Below, in pieces: positions 33,553 through 44,259 of a DNA stretch of 64,000 nt. The notes beneath the pieces were generated by a model. The model did no database searches. It was not told the origin of the DNA and was given only the letters and a program-made list of their open reading frames with translations. The DNA is from an uncultured Candidatus Saccharibacteria bacterium (GTDB lineage: Bacteria; Patescibacteriota; Saccharimonadia; Saccharimonadales; Saccharimonadaceae): positions 1 through 64,000 of the forward strand of contig CAMVNH010000002.1 of NCBI GenBank assembly GCA_947168825.1. Direction: 5' to 3'. Within the stretch, counting starts at the first letter, position 1. Every line of letters starts with the position of its first letter. The translations under genes were made by a program, and so were the position numbers.

Positions 33553-34856
33553 AAAATTAGCGGTGGGAGAAGGTAGACGTGGAGGGCATTTGGAAGGCCG
33601 GCGAAAAATATGAGCGTAATAGCATAGGCGGAAATAATAGTTAGCACAAGTGGATTTAATCTTAGCTTGAGCTTAATGCCGACGAAGATTAAAATAGCAT
33701 AACTTATTAGACCAAGTTCAAGGAGAAGCGAGACGTATTGGTTCTGGATAATTTCTTTGGCAGAGTCAAAACCATATTTCTCGGACATGGCGATGCCAGC
33801 CGAACCAAGGCCAGTACCAAAAAGCATTTGCGTCTTGCTATCGTCCCAAATGTCGAGGGCATAGTTTGAAAGATTCATACGGCGGTTTGTGGACTCTTCA
33901 ACGTATCCGGAGAAATTAGAGTCTTTAGTGTTATTGTCGGAATCGTCGTTTGATTTAGCTTCTTGTTGCGGGCGAAAATCGAGTTTGCCAAGCGTGAGTT
34001 GGTGGATGGATTTAGTAATGCCAGAATAAAAAGTGTCACTCGTGGGTGACAACTGAGAAAAAATGCCTTGCATAGTAAGGGTTAGTATGAGTGTAGCGCA
34101 AATCAGCGGAATTGTCAAGAGGACCTTATGGTTTTTACGTACGAAGAAAACGATAAATATTATGACCGCGATGATAAAAGCGTAGATTGCGCCACGAGAA
34201 AAAGTGAGGAAAAGAGTGCTGGAAAATAGGGCGGCGAGCAGAAGAATTTTAACGCGGTGGTGAGTTTTTTGAATGAAAAGGAGGTAGAATGTAAAGATGG
34301 TCGGAGCAAGTAGAAGATTGCCCATGAATTGGGGCTCAATAGCAAAGCCGTTCGGATGCGGAAAACCGAAGCTAGCATAAGTGCAGCCAGCACAAAGTAA
34401 TGTGTCAGTACGAGCGAACTCAATAAGGTCGAGGAAGCATTGGAGCCAGCAAAAGATACAAACGAGTGTCGTTGAAATAAGAAGAGATTGGGCAATCTTA
34501 TGTTTTAAAATTTTGTCGGCAGTTTTTAAATGATAGCTAATATTAATGATCGCGAAGACAATGAGCCAAAGTAAGCCGGCGGTCAGGATGGCGCGGAGGC
34601 GATTTTTTGACCAGAAAATCGAAAGTGAAGCGTAGAGTGGGAAGAGGCTAACGATAATGAGCTTCGGCATAGTGAAAGTTTTGACTAGAGATTTGAGATT
34701 TTTGAGGTTGGTAAAAAAGAAAACTACGAGCCAAATTTCGGGAAGAGAAAGCTCGAGATGCATAGTCGCAGTTTCGCCGAGCGAGATGACGGGAAAATAG
34801 GAGAAGAATAAGACTGCGGGGAGAAGAATGAGTAGAAAATTATTTAGTTTTTTCAT
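33483..34856 (-). CDS. O-antigen ligase-like polytopic membrane protein (Wzy/WaaL superfamily)
   Basis: Many TMs, TFSRGAIYAF, MNLSNYALDIWDDSKTQMLFGTGLGSAGIAM. Confidence 0.75.
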   Translation of the reverse strand: MKKLNNFLLILLPAVLFFSYFPVISLGETATMHLELSLPEIWLVVFFFTNLKNLKSLVKTFTMPKLIIVSLFPLYASLSIFWSKNRLRAILTAGLLWLIVFAIINISYHLKTADKILKHKIAQSLLISTTLVCIFCWLQCFLDLIEFARTDTLLCAGCTYASFGFPHPNGFAIEPQFMGNLLLAPTIFTFYLLFIQKTHHRVKILLLAALFSSTLFLTFSRGAIYAFIIAVIIFIVFFVRKNHKVLLTIPLICATLILTLTMQGIFSQLSPTSDTFYSGITKSIHQLTLGKLDFRPQQEAKSNDDSDNNTKDSNFSGYVEESTNRRMNLSNYALDIWDDSKTQMLFGTGLGSAGIAMSEKYGFDSAKEIIQNQYVSLLLELGLISYAILIFVGIKLKLRLNPLVLTIISAYAITLIFFAGLPNALHVYLLPPLIFYLASKASLNHVSAGPAESKSTK

Positions 34857-35949
34857 GGTTATCGATAAATTCTTTTAGTTTGCGCTTGAAATGTTCCTCG
34901 CTAAATGGCTCGGCGGTTTTTTTGACTTCTGCGGACGTGGCAAGTTTAATAGTTTTAAATTCACGGATTTTATCAGCTAAAGCTTCGGCGGTTTGAGGCT
35001 TAAATAAGAGGCCGTTTTTCCCTGGTTTGATATAGTCGAGTGCGCCACCTTTACCATAAGCAATGACCGGGCAGCCTGTAGCGAGAGCTTCGACTGGAGC
35101 AATTCCGAATGGTTCAAGGCTTGGAAAAAGGTAGCCTTTGGCTTGACAAAGATAAGTCTTGAGACCTTTTTGCGACATGCGAGGACGGAATGAGATGAGA
35201 GGCGAATTGCCGGCTAGTTTTTTTAGATTTTCATGTTCTGGGCCTTCGCCGATAATAGTAAGTTCATCGCCGGTCATAAGGCAGGCTTTAATCGCGAGAT
35301 CGAGACGCTTCCATGTGACCTGGCGAGAGGTAGTAATGAAACCGTGACGAGAAGTTTTTTGGTTCTTAGTTTTCGAAAATTTTTCGACATCGACTGGAGG
35401 ATGGATAATCGTAGCGCTACGATTGTAATATTTTTTAATCTGCTCGGCTGCATAGTGACTAATGGTCACAATTTCATCTGGCTGCTTGGCGGCAATGTAG
35501 TCACGTTTTCTAAGGGGTTTGATGAGAAGTTTTAAGCCTAATCTTGCGAGCGGATTTAAGAAGCCAAATCCTGGATTTTTGATATAATCATCATACATTT
35601 GCCAATAGTATTGTGTCGGAACATGGCAGTAGCAGATATGTTTTTTGGCTTTTACAGCTTTGGCCTCGGCGCCGGTGACAGAAATGACGAGATCGTAATC
35701 TTTGAGGTTTAGATGCGAAAAATAAAGTTGGCGAAGTGGGCTGAGAAAGCGACGCATGCCGGTCGGAAAAATTTGGAGCCAACCAGTACGGACATCAGCA
35801 TCTTTGAACCAATCGATTCCCTTTTTGTCGTATTTTGAAGTGTAGATTGGAGCGTCTGGATACATTCCGTGAATCGCGAGAAGGACTCGTTCGGCGCCAC
35901 CGACGTTAGTGAGCCAATCAGTAACGATGGCAACTTTTGAGTTTTTCAT
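34840..35949 (-). CDS. Glycosyltransferase family 4
   Basis: VTDWLTNVGGAERVLLAIHGMYPDAPIYTSKYD, FGIAPVEALATGCPVIAYGKGGALDYI. Confidence 0.9.
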   Translation of the reverse strand: MKNSKVAIVTDWLTNVGGAERVLLAIHGMYPDAPIYTSKYDKKGIDWFKDADVRTGWLQIFPTGMRRFLSPLRQLYFSHLNLKDYDLVISVTGAEAKAVKAKKHICYCHVPTQYYWQMYDDYIKNPGFGFLNPLARLGLKLLIKPLRKRDYIAAKQPDEIVTISHYAAEQIKKYYNRSATIIHPPVDVEKFSKTKNQKTSRHGFITTSRQVTWKRLDLAIKACLMTGDELTIIGEGPEHENLKKLAGNSPLISFRPRMSQKGLKTYLCQAKGYLFPSLEPFGIAPVEALATGCPVIAYGKGGALDYIKPGKNGLLFKPQTAEALADKIREFKTIKLATSAEVKKTAEPFSEEHFKRKLKEFIDNHEKTK

Positions 35950-37373
35950 TTGGCGCCCTTTCTAAAAAGGACGACGCCAACGGTGCGCAAAAGAATTTGA
36001 AAGTCAAAGAGGAGCGACCAGTTTTGAATATAGTAAATATCTAGAGCGCGACGTTCTTCAAACGAAATATCTCGACGACCGGAGACTTGAGCAAGTCCAG
36101 TAAGGCCGGATTTAACCGAAAGAAGTAGCGAGCGGTCGCCGTAATTACGAAGTTCACCCGGGACAAGAGCGCGTGGGCCAACTAAGGAAATATCGCCCTT
36201 CACCACGTTCCAAAGTTGCGGCAGTTCGTCAAGGGAGGTGGCGCGAAGGAAGCGGCCAATTTTAGTAATACGTGGGTCGTTTTTGAGAAAATCACCGTTC
36301 TTGCGATATTTTTCGATTAGTTCCGGCTTACCCATTTTTATGAAAGCTTCTTCTGGACTTAATCCAGAGTAGACCGGATTCATGGAGCGGAACTTGTAGA
36401 TTCTGACTTTTTGGTTATAACGGGAAAGGCGATATTCAGAATAGAAAGCGGGGTGCTTTGGATCGGAGAGTTTGACAATGAGCCAAATCACTACCATAGG
36501 GATGAGAGCAAGGATGAATAACAGACCACCAATAATAATATCCATAGCACGTTTGGCTACGCGGGCGCCACCCATAAGTGGTGTAACCTTAACAAGGATG
36601 GCGGGAGTGTCGCCAATGAGTTCCATGCTACCGATATGTGATGACAAAGTAGAGTCGCTTGGCACAAAATAGTAGAGCATGTGATTGGCAACAGCTTGGC
36701 CGTAAACGTATTCAGTCTGGACCTCATCAGTTTGGAAAATGATATCGGCACGAGTATGAGCAAGAGCGTCTTTTAACGAGCTAAAGCGACGTTTTCGAAA
36801 AATTTCGGGAACGTTCTTGAGATTCGAGACAACACCTGCGAGACGATAGCCAGCTTCTGGAAAATCGGCGATATATTCAAGGAGATGTTCGGTGTTTTTA
36901 CTGTTGCCAACAATAATAACCCGCTGGGTGGCGCGGTGAGTGCGAACAATGATTAGGTAGCGAATACGGCGAATAAAGGTGCGAGCAATGACTAAAAAGA
37001 TAAAGCAGAGGATGGTGGCCCAAATGGCAACAGTGCGAACTGGGAAAAGATTATTTTGGTAGAAAAAGTCGTAAGTAATGATCGTCATGATCCCAACGAT
37101 TGAAGCGATGAAGAGACGGAGAAGTTCCGGAGAACGGTGCCGATTGAGTATGATTGAGTTTCTATAAAGTCCGAGTACGGCGAGAATAATCCACCAAACA
37201 GGAATTAATGCAAAAATCGTGAGAGTAAAATCGAGTTGCTCGGCAATGAAAAAATATGGACGCGAGTCGAGGTGAGTGCGAATGTAGTAAGCGAAAGCAA
37301 AAGAAAACGTAATCGCAGCTGCATCACCAAGCATTAGGAAAAGGCGAAAAATCAAGCCAGAGTCTTTTTTCAT
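35946..37373 (-). CDS. Polyprenyl glycosylphosphotransferase (initiating sugar transferase)
   Basis: C-terminal [21 protein letters not shown]... YKFRSM..., [40 protein letters not shown]. Confidence 0.92.
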   Translation of the reverse strand: MKKDSGLIFRLFLMLGDAAAITFSFAFAYYIRTHLDSRPYFFIAEQLDFTLTIFALIPVWWIILAVLGLYRNSIILNRHRSPELLRLFIASIVGIMTIITYDFFYQNNLFPVRTVAIWATILCFIFLVIARTFIRRIRYLIIVRTHRATQRVIIVGNSKNTEHLLEYIADFPEAGYRLAGVVSNLKNVPEIFRKRRFSSLKDALAHTRADIIFQTDEVQTEYVYGQAVANHMLYYFVPSDSTLSSHIGSMELIGDTPAILVKVTPLMGGARVAKRAMDIIIGGLLFILALIPMVVIWLIVKLSDPKHPAFYSEYRLSRYNQKVRIYKFRSMNPVYSGLSPEEAFIKMGKPELIEKYRKNGDFLKNDPRITKIGRFLRATSLDELPQLWNVVKGDISLVGPRALVPGELRNYGDRSLLLSVKSGLTGLAQVSGRRDISFEERRALDIYYIQNWSLLFDFQILLRTVGVVLFRKGAK

Positions 37374-37407
37374 ATCTTAATTATATCATGTATGGTAAAA
37401 TGGGGAT

Positions 37408-38409
37408 ATGGAGAAAATACTAGTTACTGGGGGTACGGGATATATTGGCTCGCATACTGTTGTGGAGTTAATTTCAGCTGGATATACGGTAGAAATTTTG
37501 GATAATTTGTGCAACAGTAAGGAAAGCGTCCTGGACAAAATTTTTGAGATTACCGGCGTAAAACCAAAATTTCACAAAATAGACTTGCTTGATTTTGGAG
37601 CGTTGTCGAATATCTTTCGTGAAGGTAACTTCGATTGTGTATTGCATTTTGCTGGACTAAAAGCGGTGGCAGAAAGTATCGCTGAGCCGATTATGTATTA
37701 TGAGAATAATATCGGCGGTACGCTGAACCTACTGAAATGCATGAAGGAAAATAATGTGAATCGAATTGTATTTTCGTCGTCGGCGACTGTGTATGGCGAT
37801 GCTGGGAACGGAGCATGTCACGAGGATCTTCCGGCTGGACATGGGATTACAAATCCTTATGGTCGTACGAAATACATGATTGAGGAAATTTTAAAAGATG
37901 TAAGTGTGTCTAACCCGGAATTTTCGGCGACGATTTTACGTTATTTTAACCCGATAGGGGCACATAGCTCTGGTTTGATTGGTGAAGATCCGAACGGAAT
38001 TCCAAATAATTTAATGCCAGTGATTATGCGTGTGGCAACCGGAGAGATTGATGAGCTTTCCGTGTATGGAAACGATTACCCAACGGCAGATGGATCCTGT
38101 ATAAGAGACTATATACACGTAGTGGATTTGGCGCGAGGGCATGTTGCGGCACTAGCGAAAATGAGGCCTGGCGTGAAGATCTATAATCTTGGTACTGGTC
38201 GCGGAACTTCTGTTCTAGAAATGGTGTCTGCGTTTGAGAGGGCGAGTGGACGGAAATTACCATACAAAGTAGCACCTCGACGTGCAGGAGATTTGGCAGA
38301 AGTTTATGCAGATCCAAGCCTAGCTTGGCAAGAGCTGGGCTGGAAGGCGTCGATGTCGATTGACGATGCGATGCGCGATACTTTGCATTATTTAGAATTG
38401 TGTGTGTAA
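37408..38409 (+). CDS. galE: UDP-glucose 4-epimerase
   Basis: ILVTGGTGYIGSHTVVELISAGY, FSSSATVYGDAGN, NPYGRTKYMIEEIL, RYFNPIGAHSSGLIGEDPNGIPNNLMP. Confidence 0.95.
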   Translation: MEKILVTGGTGYIGSHTVVELISAGYTVEILDNLCNSKESVLDKIFEITGVKPKFHKIDLLDFGALSNIFREGNFDCVLHFAGLKAVAESIAEPIMYYENNIGGTLNLLKCMKENNVNRIVFSSSATVYGDAGNGACHEDLPAGHGITNPYGRTKYMIEEILKDVSVSNPEFSATILRYFNPIGAHSSGLIGEDPNGIPNNLMPVIMRVATGEIDELSVYGNDYPTADGSCIRDYIHVVDLARGHVAALAKMRPGVKIYNLGTGRGTSVLEMVSAFERASGRKLPYKVAPRRAGDLAEVYADPSLAWQELGWKASMSIDDAMRDTLHYLELCV

Positions 38410-39044
38410 AGCGGTTTATTTATAGTGACAATTCTTTCGATTTCGGCAGCCTTGATATAGTCGTCAACAAATTTTTGACTCGCACTTTTTGTATTTGTAA
38501 ATTTTAGATCTTTATCACGAATAACTTCCATGTCAAAAATCTTATTGAAAATGGGTGCGAAGCGAGCATCGTGTTTTTTAAGGCGCGCAAAGTAGGCTTT
38601 AAATGTTTCATCGTCTTTGCGATCTTTAGTGGGCGTACAAAAACACGGAACATTTTTCTTTTTGGTGTTATCGTAGAAACCGGTAAGTGCAAAGGCCTTG
38701 CTTTTGAAAGTCGTTGAAAGCGACCGAATAAAATTCTTGTCCATTTCATCCATGGCACTGGTAAATATTACATAGTCGCCGGTTATTTTTTCTAGCGCAA
38801 GGTTGTAGGCCGCAGTTTTGCCCTGGTGTTTTGGTAGTTGATAAAGATGCGCATTTCTAATTTCGTTTTCTAGGACGGTGTGTTTAATCTGATCCACTGA
38901 GTCGTCTTTCGAGCCATCGTCGATGACAGCCAACTCGAGGTTTACATATTGATCTTTGTGTAGAAACTTCAGCAAGCGTCCTGCGTAGATACCAGCGTTA
39001 TGGTTGTAGATTACGACAGAGATTTTTGGCAATTCTTCACTCAT
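38388..39044 (-). CDS. Glycosyltransferase family 2
   Basis: ISVVIYNHNAGIYAGRLLKFL, LELAVIDDGSKDDSVDQI. Confidence 0.85.
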   Translation of the reverse strand: MSEELPKISVVIYNHNAGIYAGRLLKFLHKDQYVNLELAVIDDGSKDDSVDQIKHTVLENEIRNAHLYQLPKHQGKTAAYNLALEKITGDYVIFTSAMDEMDKNFIRSLSTTFKSKAFALTGFYDNTKKKNVPCFCTPTKDRKDDETFKAYFARLKKHDARFAPIFNKIFDMEVIRDKDLKFTNTKSASQKFVDDYIKAAEIERIVTINKPLYTHNSK

Positions 39045-40018
39045 AATATAGCTCCTCGGTGATTATTATAAACCTTCCAAACAGTACGGAAAAGTGAAAC
39101 CGAAATTAAAATAGTACGGATAGCAATTTTATCTTTTATGCCGGCCTCTGGATTTTTTAGAATATAATTTTTGTGGGCTTTAATGTATTTAGTAAGTTTG
39201 CGCTCAAGTTGTGGATGACTGCGCTTATCTATTTGGCAAAGGATACTGAACCTAGCGTGGAGGCGACGGAGATTGGTGGTGTTTTTTAAATCCTTATATT
39301 TTTTGTCGATATCGGTACACATAATATCAGTGAGATCCAGGATATCTAGTTTACGCGAAGTGAAGTGCGATGAGGAGATTGATTCGTTGCGACGGACATA
39401 GAGATATTTGATGTTTGGGAGATAGGCAACTTGCTTGGCTTTCATAATTAATTTGTAAGTGGTGCCAAGATCTTCGTGTAATTTTCCTTCCGGAAAAGAG
39501 ACGTTTTTCCATAAATTTTTATGGTAAAGTTTAGCATAGGCAGAAACGTTGAAACCCTGTTCATTCAGCATACGCCTAAGGCAATCTTCGGAAGACATGG
39601 TTTCTGGTTGATATTTCTGTCCGTAATCAAGGCTGGTTTTTGGTCTTAGTTCTTTGATAGCACAGATTGAAATGTCGGAATTAGTATCAACGAGTTTTTG
39701 GTATAGTTTTTCGAGATAATCATTGCTGCCAAAAAGGTCATCTGAATCAAGGAAAGTAAGGTAGTTACCTTTTGCGATTTTAAGACCAGAATTTCGGGCT
39801 TGCGACAAGCCGCCATTTTTTTGGTGAATAACTTTCACGCGCTTATCATATTTGGCATACTGATCGCAAAGTTTGCCAGAGGCATCGGTGGAGCCATCGT
39901 CTACGAATATAATTTCAAGTTGCTTGTAAGTTTGTTTGGCAACAGAGCGAAAACAACGCCCAATATAATTCTCGACGTTGTAGACCGGAATAATTACGGA
40001 GATTAATGGTTCAATCAT
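39041..40018 (-). CDS. Glycosyltransferase family 2
   Basis: ISVIIPVYNVENYIGRCFRSVAKQTYKQLEIIFVDDGSTDASGKLCDQYA. Confidence 0.93.
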   Translation of the reverse strand: MIEPLISVIIPVYNVENYIGRCFRSVAKQTYKQLEIIFVDDGSTDASGKLCDQYAKYDKRVKVIHQKNGGLSQARNSGLKIAKGNYLTFLDSDDLFGSNDYLEKLYQKLVDTNSDISICAIKELRPKTSLDYGQKYQPETMSSEDCLRRMLNEQGFNVSAYAKLYHKNLWKNVSFPEGKLHEDLGTTYKLIMKAKQVAYLPNIKYLYVRRNESISSSHFTSRKLDILDLTDIMCTDIDKKYKDLKNTTNLRRLHARFSILCQIDKRSHPQLERKLTKYIKAHKNYILKNPEAGIKDKIAIRTILISVSLFRTVWKVYNNHRGAIL

Positions 40019-40935
40019 TTGTGTAGACTGTTCAAATATAGCTCGTAGAGCTGCTTATGCTTCTTAACGATAACTTGTAAAATTATACCGGTAATATAGA
40101 ATAGGAGTGACATAACTAGAAAGATTGCAGAGACGATTAAGGTCGGGAAGCGTGGAACGAGGTGCGTCCGGAAAAACTCACTGAGCACCGGAATTCCTAG
40201 TATAAGTGAAAGTGCAAGGAAAATAATAGCGATAGTATTAAAGAAAATGGCTGGTTTATACTCTTCGAATAGTACAGCAATAGTTCTCAGAACCTTGAAA
40301 CCATCACGGTAAGTATTAAGTTTTGAGACCGAACCTTCTGGACGATCTCGATATTCGATTGGGATTTCAACGATTTTGAAATTTTTATCTACAGCATGAA
40401 TAGTCATTTCGGTCTCGATTTCAAAGCCTTTAGATAAAACTGGAAAACCTTTAACAAAATCGCGACTAAAGGCGCGGTAGCCAGTCATAATATCTTTTAT
40501 GTCATTGTGGAATAATTTGTTGATTGCAGAGCGGACGAGCTTGTTGCCAAAATTATGAAATGGGCGTTTGTTTTCTTGGAAATAGGCACCAGATAGACGG
40601 TCACCGACAACCATGTCGGCCTTGCCATCTAGCACAAGATTACACATTTTTTGAGCATCTTTGGCAGAGTATGTATCGTCGCCATCAATCATGAGATAGC
40701 AATCTGCCTCAATATCTCTAAACATGCTACGGATGACGTTTCCCTTGCCCTGTCGACATTCGTATCTTACGATAGCGCCGGCTTTCTTTGCGAGTTTGTC
40801 AGTGCCATCGCTAGAATTGTTATCGTAAACATAAATATCTGCATCCAGCAAAGCATCTTTATAATCTTTGATGACTTTGGAAATTGTGAGGGCCTCATTG
40901 TAGCATGGAATGAGGATGGCTATCTTCTGTTTCAT
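40015..40935 (-). CDS. Glycosyltransferase family 2 (dolichyl-phosphate mannosyltransferase-like) with C-terminal TMs
   Basis: IAILIPCYNEALTISKVIKDYKDALLDADIYVYDNNSSDGT, YLMIDGDDTYSAKDA. Confidence 0.9.
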   Translation of the reverse strand: MKQKIAILIPCYNEALTISKVIKDYKDALLDADIYVYDNNSSDGTDKLAKKAGAIVRYECRQGKGNVIRSMFRDIEADCYLMIDGDDTYSAKDAQKMCNLVLDGKADMVVGDRLSGAYFQENKRPFHNFGNKLVRSAINKLFHNDIKDIMTGYRAFSRDFVKGFPVLSKGFEIETEMTIHAVDKNFKIVEIPIEYRDRPEGSVSKLNTYRDGFKVLRTIAVLFEEYKPAIFFNTIAIIFLALSLILGIPVLSEFFRTHLVPRFPTLIVSAIFLVMSLLFYITGIILQVIVKKHKQLYELYLNSLHK

Positions 40936-41006
40936 ATCTATATTATATGATATAAGGTGGCGGAAGTCTAGAAATCCTCTAGGGAATATGATAAAATAGA
41001 GTAGTT

Positions 41007-41834
41007 ATGGGTATCCCAAGAGTCCTAAACCAAAAGAATCGCATTCTTTTAAAAGAACTAACGAAGACAGATTTTAAACTGCGCTACCAGGGTTCGGCGT
41101 TGGGTTATCTTTGGGCGCTGTTAAGACCGCTTCTAATGTTCGCTATTTTGTATCTAGTGTTCGCGATGATTATGCGGTTCGGGGATGAGATACCGCACTA
41201 TCCGGTCTATCTGCTTACCGGTACAACTTTATGGAGCTTCTTTTCCGAGTGTACGAGCCAGGGCATTCAGGCAATGGTAGTGCGAGGAGACTTAATTAGG
41301 AAAGTGAGTTTCCCGAAATATATTGTGGTTGTGTCGGCTACGTTTACGGCTTTAATTAACCTAGCTATCAATCTTTGTGTAGTGGTTATTTTTGCACTGC
41401 TTGATGGCGTGGAAATAAGTTGGTCTTGGCTGCTTGTGCCGGTATTTATTCTTGAGCTGTACATGCTTTCTCTTGGTATCTCCTTCTTGCTTGGGGCAAT
41501 TAATGTTCGGTATAGGGATGTAACCTCGATTTGGGATGTATTAATGCAGGCGTTGTTTTACGCTATCCCGATTATCTATCCGATTTCGATGGTAATTGGA
41601 GGAGAAGCTAGTGGTGCAAGGATGCTTGCGGCAAAAGTGATTTTGGCAAATCCGATTTCTCAGGTTGTGCAAGATGTGCGCTATAATTTAGTAACCACAT
41701 CTACGATTACAACCTGGAGCTTCGAAAGCGGGTGGTATTGGAAAATTATACCTATCGTAGTGGTGACGACGGTTCTGATTACTGGCGCGCTGTATTTCAG
41801 ATGGCAGTCTAAGTTCTTTGCGGAGGAAGTATAA
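41007..41834 (+). CDS. Polysaccharide ABC transporter permease (Wzm-like)
   Basis: DFKLRYQGSALGYLWALLRPLLMFAILYLVFAMIM. Confidence 0.9.
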   Translation: MGIPRVLNQKNRILLKELTKTDFKLRYQGSALGYLWALLRPLLMFAILYLVFAMIMRFGDEIPHYPVYLLTGTTLWSFFSECTSQGIQAMVVRGDLIRKVSFPKYIVVVSATFTALINLAINLCVVVIFALLDGVEISWSWLLVPVFILELYMLSLGISFLLGAINVRYRDVTSIWDVLMQALFYAIPIIYPISMVIGGEASGARMLAAKVILANPISQVVQDVRYNLVTTSTITTWSFESGWYWKIIPIVVVTTVLITGALYFRWQSKFFAEEV

Positions 41835-42613
41835 TGGTAAAAAGAAAAATTGGAGCAAGAAAGTTAATTATCGAGCCAGAAAACCAAATAGCAATCAAAG
41901 TTTCTGGTCTACATAAAAGTTTCCTTCTTCCAACGGAAAGAGCGTGGGGGCTAAAGCAGGCGTTTTTTAACCGTCTACGCGGGATAAAAGGATATCGAGA
42001 GCAAAAGGTGATTGATGGGATAAGCTTCGAGATTAAGAAAGGCGAATTTGTTGGAATCGTAGGACGTAATGGGTCTGGAAAATCTACCCTGCTTAAGATT
42101 TTATCTGGAATTTATTACCCGGAAAAGGGTTCCGTAACGATAAATGGGAACTTGGTACCATTTATCGAGCTAGGCGTAGGGTTTAACCCGGAATTAACTG
42201 GACGCGAAAATATATATCTTAATGGTGCGCTTTTAGGATTTTCGCACAAAGAGATGAGCGAGATGTATGATGAGATTGTGCGTTTTGCAGAATTAGAGCC
42301 ATTCATGGATCAAAAATTAAAGAATTACTCTTCTGGTATGCAGGTACGTTTGGCATTTTCAATTGCAATCCGCGCAAAGGGTGATATCCTCGTACTAGAT
42401 GAGGTTTTGGCCGTGGGTGATGCAGCTTTCCAGAAAAAATGTAATGATTATTTTGAGAGTTTGCGTGGAAAACAAACGGTGATCTTGGTCACACATTCGA
42501 TGGAAAATGTTGAAAAATACTGTTCCAGGGCAATACTGCTAGAAAATGGGAAGATCGTTAAAGATGGTTCTCCGAAGAAGATTGCTCAAGCTTATCTAAA
42601 GCTTTGGGATTAG
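41834..42613 (+). CDS. Polysaccharide ABC transporter ATP-binding protein (Wzt-like, no C-terminal carbohydrate-binding extension)
   Basis: GIVGRNGSGKSTLLKILSGIYYPEKG, LKNYSSGMQVRLAFSIAI, DILVLDEVLAVGDAAFQKKC. Confidence 0.93.
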   Translation: MVKRKIGARKLIIEPENQIAIKVSGLHKSFLLPTERAWGLKQAFFNRLRGIKGYREQKVIDGISFEIKKGEFVGIVGRNGSGKSTLLKILSGIYYPEKGSVTINGNLVPFIELGVGFNPELTGRENIYLNGALLGFSHKEMSEMYDEIVRFAELEPFMDQKLKNYSSGMQVRLAFSIAIRAKGDILVLDEVLAVGDAAFQKKCNDYFESLRGKQTVILVTHSMENVEKYCSRAILLENGKIVKDGSPKKIAQAYLKLWD

Positions 42614-44259
42614 TTTTTCTTCTTGGACGGTTTGGCGAAAATACAATAAGCAACAAACGCTAGAGTAGTGGAGCCTGCAACCCAATATGCTGTTTGCTGA
42701 GCATGCGTACCCGGATAGTTAATTGTAATTTCTGCGTCTGTATCGAGATTGAAGGCGATAAAGCCATCTTGATTATAGTAGTCTAGATGTTTAATTTGTT
42801 GATCTTTAGACACAGCTTTAATGTCATAGCCCAAATAATAATAGCGCGGCAAGGTGATGGTTACAGGACTTTTAACTCCGGAAACTTTGAAGGCGAGGTC
42901 TGGAGTGTTGCTGGATATGTTAGTGATATCGATGTTCTTGTCACTGGATATAATGTCGTGTGTGTGAGTCTCAATAATTTCTTGGCCAGTAATTTCCACT
43001 GGAGCATGGTCAACAATATAATTCGCTGAAGTCGCTAAATCTTTCTGAAAAATATCATCAGAAGATTTATAATTATTGATTTGTGCAACACTGAACAGAC
43101 ACGAAAGTGCAAGAATGATATAGATGATTTTTCCAAATTCAACTTCCATTTTAGGAAGACAAATACCGACAATAATAGCCATGCCTAGACTAACGAATGA
43201 TAGAAGGCGCCAGGAGAATTGAATATAAAGGAGTGGGTGCGGAACAAAGTTCCAAGGAAATAAGGTGGTCGAGCAGAAAAGACATATCGGAGTAATGATA
43301 AGTGCAAAAAGCAGGAATGGTGCGTTATTGTCATTTTTAATTTTGCGATATTTAAATAGGGCATAGCCCAAAGCAATAATTCCAAAAAAGCTGAGGTAGA
43401 ACGGTACTGGAGATTCCTCGAATACTTTGTCGATTGTAAGAAGATAATCCGGCGGAACACGCGACTTTTCTATGAAGTTCACGCTGGTCATAAAACCATC
43501 TCGAAAAACATTGTAGTCGGCGTTGTTTTTGTTCTCAAGCATTGGAACTAGGAATGGGAGACTCATGAGCGCTGTGATGAAAACGCTTAGGCCAAAATAT
43601 AGTAATCTTTTCTTATGGAAAAATTCTTTGATTTTTGGAGCAAAGCCTAGACAGCAGAGCAGTGCGAAATACATCATAAGTACGAGATGAGAATGAATTA
43701 ATCCAACGCAGCCAATTGTAAAATAAATCAGGAATTTTTTATAATTATCGTGCAGGAGGTGGTAAATACCGATTAGGGTAATCGGCATAAATAGGAACAT
43801 CGTAGTTTCGGCCATAGCGCAGCGGACTACAATATCTGCGATAAAATATGGGGTAGTGATGTAAAAAATTGAGGAAAAAAGTGCGGCTTTTTCATTTTTC
43901 GTAATTAGTAAAATGAGTTTTCTGAAAAATACCCCGGAAAAGAACATGGTCAAGAAATAGAAAATTTTGAGAGTAATGAATACGCTAGCTACACTGCCGA
44001 TAAGTTTATAGATTACTGCAGCAATAATGTGTGCAAATGGCGGATAAAATAGACCTTCGCCAAAGCCAAAATCATTAGACATAAAACCAAAGATTTTGCT
44101 AGTGAAAATATCCCAAAAACTGTGGTTTGTCATACCTATGATAGATGAGGCATGATAGGCTAAATCGTGACCAGTAGGATAACCGTGATTAAGAAAAATG
44201 GAGAGTGCAATCAGCGTAGCAGCCGCAATAATAATGTATGGTTTAGCTTTTTTAAGCAT
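42610..44259 (-). CDS. Polytopic membrane protein (YfhO/6-pyruvoyl-tetrahydropterin-synthase-related type), glycan locus
   Basis: GHDLAYHASSIIGMTNHSFWDIF..., many TMs. Confidence 0.7.
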   Translation of the reverse strand: MLKKAKPYIIIAAATLIALSIFLNHGYPTGHDLAYHASSIIGMTNHSFWDIFTSKIFGFMSNDFGFGEGLFYPPFAHIIAAVIYKLIGSVASVFITLKIFYFLTMFFSGVFFRKLILLITKNEKAALFSSIFYITTPYFIADIVVRCAMAETTMFLFMPITLIGIYHLLHDNYKKFLIYFTIGCVGLIHSHLVLMMYFALLCCLGFAPKIKEFFHKKRLLYFGLSVFITALMSLPFLVPMLENKNNADYNVFRDGFMTSVNFIEKSRVPPDYLLTIDKVFEESPVPFYLSFFGIIALGYALFKYRKIKNDNNAPFLLFALIITPICLFCSTTLFPWNFVPHPLLYIQFSWRLLSFVSLGMAIIVGICLPKMEVEFGKIIYIILALSCLFSVAQINNYKSSDDIFQKDLATSANYIVDHAPVEITGQEIIETHTHDIISSDKNIDITNISSNTPDLAFKVSGVKSPVTITLPRYYYLGYDIKAVSKDQQIKHLDYYNQDGFIAFNLDTDAEITINYPGTHAQQTAYWVAGSTTLAFVAYCIFAKPSKKKN